Positions 22,162 through 33,940 of a DNA stretch of 64,000 bases are shown piece after piece. Position numbers and translations under genes: made by a program. Source of the DNA: Turnera subulata (lineage: Eukaryota; Streptophyta; Magnoliopsida; Malpighiales; Passifloraceae); the NCBI GenBank assembly GCA_028386065.3, contig JAKUCV010002337.1, forward strand, positions 24,195-88,194, in the 5' to 3' direction. A model generated the notes under the pieces. That model ran no database searches. It saw nothing but the letters and a program-made list of their open reading frames with translations, and was not told where the DNA came from. Numbering within the stretch: the first letter of the stretch is position 1; each line of letters starts with the position of its first letter.

Positions 22162-25100
22162 TGAAACGGCCGCATCCCAAAAACGACAATACAAAAATAT
22201 AAACAATTATAAAATGTCCAAAATACCCTTAAAACCAGGGATGCCAAAACTCTGTGTAAAAACATCAACTCAATATCTCAACTAAAACGACCGCATCCCA
22301 AAAACGTCAATACAAAAATATAAACAATTATAAAATATAAAAAATGCCTTTAAAACCAGAGATGCCAGACTCTGTGTAAAAACATCAACTCAATATCTCA
22401 GAGTAACAAAAAGAAAAAAACATTGGGATACAAGAGTCAAATATAAATCAGGCTTAACTAGCCAAAGTAACACCGGTTAAACCTACCGGAACAACAACTG
22501 ATCAAAATCCAAGAAACCAAAACAGTATCCCGACAATAATACGCAGCGGAAAAATAATAACAATAATGTCAATGACAAGTGTAAAATATGAAAGTTTCAA
22601 CTCTATGGATCCACCAGGACGGACACGCAGCTACCTACTGAAATGAAAGAGCCTGATACCCGAGGTAAGAGCAACCGTCAACAAGCTACTAATGTTCTGT
22701 AAAACCATAGTGGCGATTTATATGAGTCACCTACTCAATGTACAGTATAAGACAAACATACAGGCACACGAAGAAAGGCTCGTAGGGTGAGTAAGTCCAC
22801 GAGCATAAGTATACACACACAATCAACATGTGTCAAATACCACACATACGAGTGTTAAGTGAATTATCTGGTTATTACATTCTTATCATTATTAACGGCC
22901 ATTTACTGTGTGCGCCGGGCGCGGTAGCGACTTGCCAGCTCCCCAGGACATATGCCCAAATATAGTCATATATATATAGTATAAATATCAACACCGGAAT
23001 GGGTAAGTTCCGACTAAGAAAACCACAATCAACAAGTGGCCGACAGCTCTAGGAGGGGTGCTCTCCTCAAGAAATTAAAATACAAAATCTTGGGGCACAC
23101 CCGTCAGTCCCCAAGTCGCCAGCTCTATGAGGGGTGCTCTCACCAAAAGAAATGGATGATAATAACAAATAACCAAGGGGTACACTCGACAAAGCCCAAA
23201 GGCGCCAGCTCTGTGAGGGGTACTCTTATGATCATTATGATATTTTCCATTGTTGAGTGGATGGATTTGAAAACAATTAGATGATGGCAAAATTATCAAG
23301 GATTCCGCTTTCTTATTTCTCTTTCTATCGCTATTTCTAATATACTAACCGAGGGCGTACCCATCAATTCCCTCGTCGCCGTCTCTGTGAATACAATTCA
23401 CTAAAATAACAGGACACGAGGGGTACCCTCTCTTCCCTCTCGGTGCTACCGGTCAACTGCCCCATAGTAGAACTTGTTAATTATTCAGGTACGTTATGTT
23501 ACCAATTATGAAATTGTATAAGTGTCCCCTCAAGTTGTGTACCATTACGGAGGTTCTCTAAACAGAGCCTAAAGCTCACAATAAACAGGATATAGCAAGA
23601 CAACATATATCACAAGCATGGCAATAACAGCTCATAGGAGAATCACATGGCAAAACAGCACATATTTATTGTCATGGCAATTCAGCACATAAACAACCAG
23701 GTACACAACACAGTCAACAGTATAAAGCATACTCAGCAAGCAGTACTACCTAACCATACCAACAAGTATTCGCATACAAGTATGTAAGTCTTGTAGAGTC
23801 ACCTCAGTTATGATGGCGCTCTGCCTGTCCAGCACTAGATCCTGCTGCTCCCGAGTTATGTCTCATGCCTATACACATAGACACTATATCTCACAAAGAT
23901 ATTCAATGATAAAATAAAACATGCATGCTCGCGAAATGCATCTGATGTCAAACCCGGTCCTATTTACCCCGTTTATCCCCAACTGCATTCGCCCACTACT
24001 ATAACTCCACGTCACGGGCCTAAAGGTCGCAGGCTTAAAGCCCATCTAAGTTCAAACATTAAATGAGGCCAACGTCCACATCAACTTTAGCCTAGAGCCC
24101 AACCATCAAACCCACAATTAAATCCTCACATGTCCTTAGGCTCAAGCCCACTTATTTGAAGTCCACATGTTATAATGGTCAAAATATTTTATTACTGGGC
24201 CAAGGTCCATTATAGTCTAACTCCTGTGTAAGGATTTTTTTTTTTACCCGAGCCCGAGTTACCGTCCTAGAGGTACTATGCACATCGAGACTATCCCGGC
24301 CACGTACCTCTCAGCCCCGCACACGGTTCCACTAACCCGACTATTCCCGTTACATCGTTAATACTTTGTCTAATAATATTGCATGCCGTGCGTGATGGAA
24401 TTAATACATATCATCATCGGAAAAGATACCCTTAATGCCGGAGAAGAATTCCGCTCTGCCGGAACTGAAACTTGCTTGCCGGAACAGTAACCTTGTTCGC
24501 CGGAATAGTAACCTCCCACCGAATCCCCGTCACAACCTCGCCGGAATTTCTGCAACAACCCGAAAACAACCTCCAAAAATTTTCCCCAAACCACACTGAT
24601 GCAAAAACAGTACTCAATCACAAATCCATCACAGGAAGCATCAACAGTACAAGCTAAAGAGGAAGATTGAGAGTTGGGGTCTTGCCAGAAAAACGAGAAC
24701 CGAGCAGACACCGTCGGATCCGTATGCAAACCACCAGTCCCGAGCAGTGCAACATCACTCCCTGGAACCAAAAACCCACCTCAGCCATAACGAACATACA
24801 TCCGGAACAACACAACCCAGCCACCGCAGCATTAGAGCAGACCCCGAGCACTATACCCCCACACCGAGCAACCAACACCCACACAAACCTGATTAGCAAA
24901 ACGAACCCAGGGAGAGCGAGGTTAAAAAGAAGAAGAAGAAGAAAAACAGAGGCTTACCATTGAAGGCAGCGGCGACGACTCTAGCCTCGTCCTCGCGTTT
25001 CCTGTCAAGACACGGTGCCTCGGAACCGTTCCTCTCGCAAGATGCAGCGGCAGCGATTCAACACCGAACGACGATGGCAGTGCGTGGGTGTGATTGAGGG

Positions 25101-25571
25101 AGAAGGCAAAGATGGTGGCGGCGATGTCTGGAGGTTTGAGGAAAAGAGAGAGATAACGAGAGAGAGAGAAGGGGCAGGCGGCGGAAGAAGAAAGAAAGAA
25201 AGGAAGAGAAATGAAAGAAAAGAGGAGAAGAAAAAAAAGGGTTAGGGTTTGACTAGCCCGAGCTCAAAACGACGTTGTTTTGAGCTTAGGCGCGGTCAAC
25301 CCGCCCTAAGTCAAACTCTGGTTATTTTTTTTTTTTAGGACTCAAAAACCACGCAGTTTTACTAAAACTGCATGGAAGCTTAATTTCCAACTCCGAAACC
25401 CGATTCAAACAAAATGAACTCCTAAAGAATGAACTAAACCTTCACAAAAGAAGTAGTTCCAAGAAAAAAAAATATTTCTTGTCCAAAACTCAGAAATATA
25501 TTGAGGGTAAAATTAGATATAGAATTTCCAGAAATTCTATAAAATAAATTATGAAAAATCAGGGCGTTACA
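22162..25571 (-). repeat. Gypsy (chromovirus-type) LTR, 3.4 kb, inverted copy
   Basis: On the minus strand it starts TGTAACGCCCTG right after the G2 chromodomain and its GTAGGGTAGAAC purine tract, the normal place for a 3' LTR, and ends GGCCGTTTCA. It is collinear with 12230-15536 throughout, including the duplicated 3' end and the splice-donor-like GGTAAGC (about 24952-24958). About 100 bp of extra sequence near 23225-23340 has no counterpart in the other copy. Confidence 0.85.
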
Positions 25572-28500
25572 GTTCTACCCTACTTATGAAAATTTCGTCC
25601 TCGAAATTACAAGATAAGATCAGAACAAATGTGGATACTGCTCCCTCATATGGGACTCAACCTCCCAAGTAGCCTCATTCGAAGAACGACGGCTCCATCT
25701 AACTCAAACCATGGGAATAGTACGACTCCTCAACTGCTGTACTTCCCGAGCTAAGATCTCCACCTACTCCTCGACATAAGTCAAGTCATCAGCAACATCC
25801 AACTTAATAGGTGATACCACATGACTCGGATCAGACCGATAACGCCTCAACATCGAGACATGGAATACATCGTGTATGCGAGACAACTCCTTCGGTAAAG
25901 CCAATCTATTAGCCAGCGGACCAACCCGCTCCACGATCTCATAAGGACCGATATAACGAGGGCAAAACTTGCCCTTCCTCCCAAATCGGATAACACCTCT
26001 CCAGGGAGAAACACGGAGGAAAGCTCTGTCACCTACACTATACTTCATCTCCCGATGATGCTTATCAACACAACTCCTCTGTCGGTCCTAAGCTGCTCTC
26101 ATGCACTGCTTGACCACTTTAATCTGATCCACAGTCTCCTGGACAAGAACTGAACCAATCACCTATCTCAGACCCTCTTCATCCCAACAGATCGGACTAC
26201 GGCACTTCTGCCCATACAAAGCCTCACAAGGCGCCATACCGATACTGGAGTGGTAACCGTTGTTATAAGCAAACTCAACCAATGGTAATGTCTCATCTCA
26301 AGAACCACTGAAGTTGAGCACACAGGCTCTAAGCGTATCCTACAAAGTCTGAATAGTCCTCTCTGACTGTTCATCTGTCTGTGGATGAAAAGCTGTACTG
26401 ACATTCAGCTTAGTACCCAAAGCTCACTGCAAACTCTTCCAAAAGTGGGATGAGAACCTCGGATCCCTGTCTGACACAATGGATAGAGGAACTCCATGTA
26501 ATCTGACAACGCCCGAGACATGCAATCTTGCCAGTTTATCCATCGTATCCGTCTGCTGGATAGGAAGGAAATGAGCAGACTTGGTCAACCTGTCGACAAT
26601 GACCCAGATGGCATCATGCCGACCCCGGGTCCTGGGTAACCAAATCACAAAATCCATAGTGATGTGCTCCCACTTCCACTGCGGAATAGACAAAGATCTC
26701 ATCTTGTCGGCAGGAGCCTGATGCTCGGCATTCACCTGCTGACAAGTCATACAACAAGCCACAAACTCCGCAACATCCTTCTTCATCCCAGGCCACCAAT
26801 AGTGACTCTTCAGGTTCAGGTACATCTCTGTGCTACCCGGATGCATGGCATAAGGTGCATTGTGCGCCTTATCCATAATCCACCTCCTCAGGTCATCCAC
26901 GTCCGGAACACAAAGACGATCACCCGTCATCAAAGCTCCATCCTCCTGGATGTAAAAACTAGAACTCTCTCCACCGAGAGCCTTATCCCGCAACTCTGCA
27001 AGATGAGGTCACCGAACTGCAACTTCGTATTCTTATCCCAAAAGGTCGGTCGGATGCTCAAACTGGCCAACAAGGCCCCGGTATCATCAACCTCGAACTG
27101 GGAATCTAGAGACCTCAACTCCAACAAAGATGGCAAAACAAAGGAAACCGACTCCTCATCTGTAGGAGAAACTCTCTTCCGGCTCAAAGCGTCTGCAACA
27201 ACATTAGCCTTTCCCGAATGATACTCAATAGTACAATCATAATCCTTTAGGACCTCGATCCAACGCCTCTGCCACTTATTGAGCTTCTTCTGGGTCATGA
27301 TGTACTTCAAGCTCTTATGATCCGTGAAAATTCGACACTTCTCCCCGAAAAGATGGTGTCTCCAGATCTTCAAAGCAAAGACCACAGTAGCTAACTCCAA
27401 ATCAAGGGTCGGATAATTCTTCTCATGAGTCCTCCCTAGAAGCACAGGCAATCACCCGACCCTCCTGCATCAACACACAACCCAAACCCAAATCGAAAGC
27501 ATCACTAAACACCGTGTACTCCACACCGGGTCTAGGAACTGTCAACACTTGTGTAGAAGTCAATCGACTCTTCAGCTCCTCAAAGCTCTGTTGGCAATGA
27601 TCATCCCACACATAAGAGCAATCTTTCCTAAACAGCTTAGTCATGGGACCTGCTATCAAGGAAAAACCCTCATTGAACCTGTGTTAGTAACCAGCAAGCC
27701 CTCAATGAACCTGCGATAGTAACCTTCGGTGGCTCCCATTCCATAACCGCCTTAACCTTGGCGGAGTCCACCTTAATACCCTCTCCCGACACTATATGCC
27801 TGAGAAAAGCCACTTCATCCAACCAAAACTCGCATTTGCGGAGTTTGGCATAAAGCTGTTTCTCCCATAGCCTCTGCAACACCATTCTCAATTGCTCCTC
27901 TTGCTCGGCCTTACTCCTCGAGTAGACCAGAATATCATCAATGAAAACAACCACAAACCGATCCAGAAACTCAGGGAACCACAGACATGCTTCACACACA
28001 TGAACACTGCAGGAGCATTTATTAACCTAAAGGGAACCACAACAAATTCATAGTGACCATACCGAGTGCGAAAAGCAATCTTTGGTATGTCCTACTCCGC
28101 AATCCTGACCTGATGGTATTCGGATCGCAAGTCGATCTTAGAAAACACAGAGGCACCCTGCAACTGATCAAACAAGTCATCAATCCTGGGCAATGGATAC
28201 TTGTTCTTCACAGTCACCTTGTTCAATTGCCTGTAGTCCACACACATCCTCATACTACCATCCTTCTTCTTAACAAACAAGACCGGGGCACCCCAAGGTG
28301 AAGTGCTCGGTCTAATGAAACCCTTTTCTAGCAACTCCTCCAACTGCTTCTTCAACTCCTAAAGTTCAGTCGGAGCCATCCTGTAGGGTGTAATAGAAAT
28401 AGGAGCAACTCCCATTACCAAGTCCACTGTGTACTCCACCTCTCGCTCCGGAGGTAAACCTGGTAACTCGTCAGGAAAAACATCTGAAAGCTCCCTCACT

Positions 28501-28650
28501 ATTGGAATATCCTCCAAACCCGGCACTGGTACCGTAGAGTCCACCACGTGGGCAAGGAATGCATAACATCCTTCCCGAATCATCCTGAAAAGCCTGCATA
28601 ACTGATATACAACAAGCAGAAAGAGCGCTTTGCTCCCCAACAAACACCAA
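25572..28650 (-). pseudogene. Ty3/gypsy pol of G2: RT, RNase H, integrase, chromodomain
   Basis: Minus-strand order: RT ([38 protein letters not shown]) from about 28390 to 27700; RNase H ([44 protein letters not shown]) at 27650-27180; integrase HHCC ([26 protein letters not shown]) and first Asp residues (MDFVIWL, SDRDPRF) at 26990-26424; then a degraded Glu region and C-terminal domain (GDRAFLRVSPWRGVIRF); and a chromodomain-like end (about 25760-25627) carrying stops. At least five frameshifts or stops and a local duplication at 27660-27725 break the gene. The copy is older-looking than G1. Confidence 0.9.
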
Positions 28651-28965
28651 TATATGCCCTAAAAGAGAACACAAGGCCACTTCCTTGGCTCGGCAATCTA
28701 CCACAGCTTGGTGTCTCGACAACCAATCCATGTCGAGAATCACATCAAACTCACTCAACTCCATAACACTAAGATCAGTAGGGAAGCACTCACCATCATA
28801 CTCAATGGATACATTCCTGCATACCCGATCCACACTAACTACACTACCCGTGGGTAACCGAACTCTCAAGGTTCTACCTAGGTCATCATCATCGCAATCA
28901 TGTCTAGTCATGTTTGCACGTGAAATAAAGGAATGTGTAGAGCCTGGATCAACCAAAGCATGTGC
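28471..28965 (-). pseudogene. Ty3/gypsy aspartic protease region of G2
   Basis: The retropepsin motif reads MVDPGSTHSFIS, followed by the FDVILDMDWLSRHQAVVDC segment where the family normally has GMDWL. It is preceded by gag and followed, after a frame change near 28600, by the RT. Confidence 0.82.
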
Positions 28966-30313
28966 ACGATGACCAATAACCTCTGGAGCATCAGTAGCCT
29001 CCTTTCTGGTGATGGTATAGACTCGAGGTGTAGTCGCTTGTGTCGCTCCACCTCTGCCCCCAGATCCACTACCACAACCACGACCTCTGTAACCATTGCC
29101 CCTGCCTGAGCCTGAAGCTACAGAACTCTGAACTGTGTACTGAGATCCACCACTAAACTTCTCAGGACAATTGGGCCTGATGTGCCCGAACTTCCCACAA
29201 CCCCAACACTTGAGTGGAGGGCGCTCTGAAACATCCTGTCCACAGGATACATCCTGAAGCGTCTGACCACCCGATGATCTACCCGATCTGCCTCAGTAGC
29301 CACCTCCCCAATTCTTCTTAGACCCACAGAAAGAAGAACCACCCGAATAACCACCACTAGAAGCTGTATACTACCTCTTCGGCTGACTACCACTATCTGG
29401 AAAAGATGAATCCCGCTTCTTCTGCCCAGCTGCTCGAGCCTACTGTGCTGCCAAAAGGATCCTCTCCGTGTCCACTGCAGCCTCACAAACTGCTTCCCAG
29501 GTCTTATGCCTCCCACTAGCCATAGATGCCCCCACGGTGTGGCGGTAGGGCATTCACAAACCATCTGCACTTGGTCTCCTCATCTGGCACAAACTCCTTG
29601 GCATAGGAGAAGAGAGTGTTGTACTGAATCCGAAATGCAATGACTGACTCATCATCACCCTGCCTGATATCAAGGAAGTGCCTCTTCAACTCCTCCCAAT
29701 AACTGATAGAAAGGAACTCGTTATAGAACCTCTCCTTGAAATCTTCCCAAGGCATCACCACTGGTTTAGGCATATTTGCCACCAGCTCCTGCCACCATGT
29801 AAGGGCATAACCAGTGAACATGTGGGCCACATACTTTGCCCGAGACGTTGGCTGACATGTGAACTTTTCCATCACATTCTCCACCTATTTGAACTAAACA
29901 TCTGCCAGTTTCTCCACCTTGTCCAAGCCCGAGAACTCACCAATCCCCGACTTGCTGATGTGCTTATAGCCACCCTCCAAACTACCCACCGTGGGATCTG
30001 CAGCAGGTACTGGCTGTGCCCCCTGCTGATGCTGGTGAAACTGCTGAAACTGATGACACTGGAGAAAAGCCTGATACTGCTGCAGAATCGCCGGGTCCAT
30101 ACCAGGAGGTACTACATTCTGTTGCCCAGCTCCCGCACCACCAACCCCTTCTGCATTAGTGTTCCCCTGTCCAATAGGAACCTGTCCTCCTACTGCATCG
30201 TCCTGCACAACGTTATCATTTCCTTGTCCAACGGGAACCAGCTTCACCGACACGTTGTCGGAAACATGACTAGGGGCGTGCCCCTCGGGATTGTGCCGAT
30301 CCTGGTGTTCCAT
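28966..30313 (-). pseudogene. Ty3/gypsy gag of G2
   Basis: Start MEHQDRHN at 30313 corresponds to the G1 start. An N-terminal acidic and Gln-rich part is followed by the gag core (ENVMEKF, ALTWWQELVANM, PWEDFKERFYNEF, 29884-29700) and a CCHC knuckle read as CWGCGKFGHIRPNC at about 29200-29160 in a different frame. A stop separates 29894 from 29884, and frames change near 29540 and again before the knuckle. Confidence 0.88.
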
Positions 30314-30430
30314 ATCGACGCCTATATGAATGCAACTTGTCAAAAACAGTTTGTAAAAACGACACAAAACTGTAACAGGCTTATGCACAACAATCGTAAC
30401 AGATACTTGTTTGAAAACCCAATACCAAGC
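30314..30430 (-). other. Leader and primer-site region of G2
   Basis: Reads GC-TTGGTATTGGG immediately after the Cassandra-type LTR end, similar to GC-TTGGTAGCGGAGC at 15537. About 117 nt separate the LTR from gag. The primer site is a diverged relative of the initiator tRNA-Met type. Confidence 0.55.
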
Positions 30431-30924
30431 TGTAACGTCCCGGCTTGTCGACTGTCACTACAGACCAACACGGGACCTTTCCAACATGCTTTGTCCTTAC
30501 TCTCATGTTTCTAAGGAGAACTTCCCAGGAGGTCACCCATCCTAGAATTGCTCCAAGTCAAGCACGTTTAACTTTGGATTTTTTCTAGAATGAGCACCGA
30601 AAAGGTAGGTGCACCTTGTTGATATAGTTAGTACCCATGAAACCGTTTAAGCTATTCTCAATTGTACAGTCCCATACCTATACAACCTCGAAATCACTTC
30701 ATTTGGGCTATTCTTAATTATACAGTCCCATACCCGTATAATTACAAAATCGCTCCAACTGTGCAGCCCCATCCCTACACAGTCTCAGGATCTCTCCTAT
30801 TCCGATGTGGATTCGGTTCGTTCATGTGCCCCTCCGTCTAAAGCCTGTTGGAAGCCGCTCTTTATCCATGCCCATTCCGGCACCGGCGTCCACTTCCCGG
30901 CCTCATAGACCCCGGGGTGTCACA
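30431..30924 (-). repeat. Cassandra-type LTR with 5S rRNA-derived region, inverted partner
   Basis: 494 bp on the minus strand, TGTGACACCCCGGGG to GGGACGTTACA, exactly the length of 15613-16106. The 5S-like part is about 30520-30618, with an intact AGGATGGGTGACCTCC box C region. It directly precedes the G2 primer-site region and so stands where the G2 5' LTR should be, although the G2 3' LTR is of the unrelated 3.4 kb type. Confidence 0.85.
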
Positions 30925-30929
30925 TGACA
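30925..30929 (-). repeat. Target duplication half TGTCA (partner at 16107-16111)
   Basis: Plus strand TGACA. See the partner entry. Confidence 0.75.
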
Positions 30930-31484
30930 TCTCCATGGCCCCGAGTGGTGAAACTTGTAGGGAGAGGTTCTTCAACATTTACTAGAACTTTCATGCGAAT
31001 AAATCACCCCAATAGGGACTATTGTCCTTTGGGAGGGACACGTCAGTAAGACCGGGGAAGAACATAGCTACTTTCAAAGCCTTTTTCCTTCATATATGAG
31101 AAGGGGGAGACCATGTACCTTAACATAGAAAGCAACAGTATCAAAATGAATGAGGTCAAAAGTGGCATTAAGAGGCCACTCCTTAAGAACCAGAAGATGC
31201 CCTACAAGCCACCAAGGGATGTGGTTGAGAGCCCTTTGCCTTTCATACTCAAACTCAAAATGAAAGAGAAATATATTCTCACGGACTTCATTAGTGTCAA
31301 CCAGTTTTGGGAGACTCCAAGTGTGTGAAAGCGTCTCTGCTACTATTCTTGTGCCAAAACGGCGATGATCCACAAGGACTGGCTTCCCCTAATTGAGAGT
31401 AATTTCATCATCCTCACTATCTAAATCCAGGGTAGGGTCCTCGTACTTAGCCCTCGCTTCACCGTCATTGTCATTAGGCTCCAT
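30930..31484 (-). pseudogene. LINE-type ORF1, N-terminal part with DUF4283
   Basis: Start ATG at 31484 (MEPNDNDGEAR, acidic N-terminus). The central part matches DUF4283 of plant LINE ORF1-like proteins, with the characteristic 'ENIFLFHFEFEYERQRALNH' and 'W-P-L-N-A-T-F-D' stretches. An in-frame TAG lies at 31389-31391, and a frame change near 31074 leads into a V-x-V-N-V-E-E-P-L-P region. The gene is then cut by the Cassandra-type LTR at 30924. The zinc knuckle half is at 16107-16495 on the other strand. Confidence 0.75.
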
Positions 31485-31650
31485 GGTATAAAAGTAAAAA
31501 GAGGATTAGTGGCTTTAGTAAGAAGTGGTTTATGTGAAGGAAAGAAAGAAATGAAACTAATGGAGAACCACACATAACAAATAGTAGTGGGTCATAAGGT
31601 CTCACCTCACCTACCTAGGGAAGAGAGAAAAAATGTATTATGTGGTGTTG
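31485..31650. other. Non-coding flank of the LINE-type ORF1
   Basis: No gene seen. Probably the untranslated leader upstream of ORF1, ended by the Ogre-like solo LTR. Confidence 0.4.
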
Positions 31651-33474
31651 TGAACACCCAAATTTGACCCACAAATATTCTTCTAAGTTAGATTTTGAGT
31701 GTGCTCGAACCATAAGATTAATGAGATGATTTGGTCTTTGGCTAAGGCATATTTAGAATTTATTTTAGTAGGATGCATATATTTTATGAATTGGGAATTT
31801 ATATGTTTGAACCTTAGGATTAATGAGATGATTTAATCTTAAGATAAAAATATATTAAGGTCTAATTCATTAAAATATTGTCCTATTTTATTTATTTGGA
31901 CTTCCCTATTTATTTCAACCCAATTATAATGAGATAATTTATTTTTGGGCTAGGAGTAAATTTAGAGGCCTAGGTTGATGAAATGTGGATTACGCAGAGT
32001 TAATTGGCCCATAAACACATTACTTGCAGACTAATTTTAGCTCTAATTATTGTAAAAATTCAGAGTTAAATTATCCTTAAATGGTAAATGTGTTTTTGAC
32101 TTAATTTTGCATAAAATGGGGATGTTAATGTGAAATCAATCAATCAGGAGATGATTAGGGGGAGTAATAATTAAGAAAAGAGGATTTTCTGGGTTGATTA
32201 GGGGGTTAATGACATCATATCAGGGCAAAATTAGGGTAATTGGGGGCCGAAAAAGGAAAGAACGCGCAAAACCGGAAGAGCCGGGCGGCCATCTAGGGAT
32301 TACTGCCAGCTTCTGGCGGTCTTGGAGTGATGACCGTCGGGCCTGGCAGTCATTCAAGCAATGACCACAGGGCCTGGCGGTCATGGGTGCCCAGAAAATG
32401 CCTTTTTGCCCGATTTTGTTTCTAATTCGATCCTACACGGTTTTGGCCCAGATCTTCAACCAAAATCTTGACCATTAAGAGGTGCACGACCCCTGCACTC
32501 CCAGAACTCTATAAAAAGGACCTCTAATTCACATTCAAGGGGATCAATCTCTCTTTCACGCAAACCCCTATAAGCTTTAGTGCTTGGAGAAACTCTATCT
32601 CTCCAAGCCTAGAAATATTTCCATAGGTAGAAACTCTAGTGGAATTTTGTGGGAAAGTATCAAGAAACAAACCATCAAGAGAAAATCAAGAGGGTGAAGC
32701 AATCTAGAAGCCAAGAAGGAGGAGAATCTGAGTAGAAGGACCTGATGCAAGCAGTCTCAGAAAATAATTCATAACTCAAGTTCCAGAAGTCGGATTGCTA
32801 TGATCTTAGACTCTCTGGAAATATAAGAGGGAGATCTACAACTTTACTGTTGAGCTCAGAAGCGGAATCGGCCGTTTTCATTATCTAAAATCCAATAGAA
32901 GACGACCTATAGATTCTGTCCAACAACCAAGATAAGTACTCTAATCCCTTTTTAATTGTGAAACTTATTGATTGCTGTTTGCTGGTGATTTAATGATGAC
33001 AATGATGATTTTGGTGATGTAAATTTTGTTGTGATGCCATGACAAGAACTACGTGGGCTTTGAACGCGTTCGCCGGGATACATAGGTGGTTTCTAGTGGT
33101 GGAAACTCAAGCCCAATTATTTTATTTTTCTTTTTGTTTTAATTCGATTTTACTATTCTATGTGGCTTGTTTCCACACAATACACACACTTTTTACAAGG
33201 CATACAATTATCCCTCGATTGTACAAAGTTTCGCCCCAACACGAATGGGTGCCTAACACATTCCCATCCCTGACGAACCCCCGGGCCCAATATCTTTGGT
33301 TCGCTAATCAATTGCTTTAAATGGAGTCATTGGGATTCAAGAAATGGTTTTTCCTGAATTTTATCCTATAATAAAATTCGGGTGATGATTCCAAAGATCT
33401 TGGGTGATGGTTAAGAAGAAGGTATAAAAGGGAAAGGTGAGGAGGCCCAAGTGATTTTGGGTCGGGTCTTCACA
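31651..33474 (+). repeat. Ogre/Tat-like solo LTR
   Basis: TGAACACCCAAATTT to TCTTCACA, 1824 bp, similar to 16496-18111 throughout. No primer site follows it. It is flanked by a 7 bp direct repeat GGTGTTG (31644-31650 and 33475-33481), longer than the usual 5 bp, so it is probably a real duplication with a chance extension. It contains a TATA-like CTCTATAAAAAGG near 32507. Confidence 0.82.
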
Positions 33475-33481
33475 GGTGTTG

Positions 33482-33940
33482 GTGGTGGTGGCTTATTACC
33501 ACTGTTAGGTACTATATGTTATGTTATTTGTTGTTGTATGACAGGTCATCTCAATTAAATAAGAGTGATGTATTTTTTTATATATAAAAATAAGAGTGAT
33601 GTTATATTTATTATTATTAATAGTAATACTTAATAGGAATGTTTCAATATATACGGTTAATTATAATAAGAAACTACATGGCATTCATTGTCATTCATTA
33701 TTGTGTGAGTAACATGTTGTTTCAAAAAATAAGAATAAAACAAATGAAAAATAACTTACTATTATTCTTATTATTATTAATCTATATACTATATAAAAGC
33801 ACCAACTCTAGAAAAGTCAGCAAATTGATCCAATTATCCTTCATTAATTTATATTGACCCAATTACCCTTTATTAATTTATTACTTTTTTTAATTATTCT
33901 ATTGGGATGACATCTCACACAATAATGAATGACATGTAGT
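33482..33940. other. AT-rich DNA with MITE-like foldback
   Basis: No coding sequence. A perfect 20 bp inverted repeat (33690-33709, GTCATTCATTATTGTGTGAG, and 33914-33933), extended by ACTACATG/CATGTAGT, brackets about 200 bp. Inside, 33781 begins TCTATATACTATATAAAAG, which resembles the 5' end of plant Helitrons, but no matching 3' hairpin and CTRR end was found. Related AT-rich sequence lies at 60552-60800. Confidence 0.5.

Noticed and set aside
21796..22268. Several overlapping frames rich in Lys/Glu/Arg or Ser/Phe/Leu (also 5188-5552 and 12532-12787)
   Set aside because: They are readings of low-complexity GA/CT tracts and differ between related copies.
12230..25571. Full-length gypsy element with these two LTRs as its ends
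   Set aside because: The LTRs are in opposite orientation and the sequence between them is Ogre-like and LINE-type, so they are not one element's pair.
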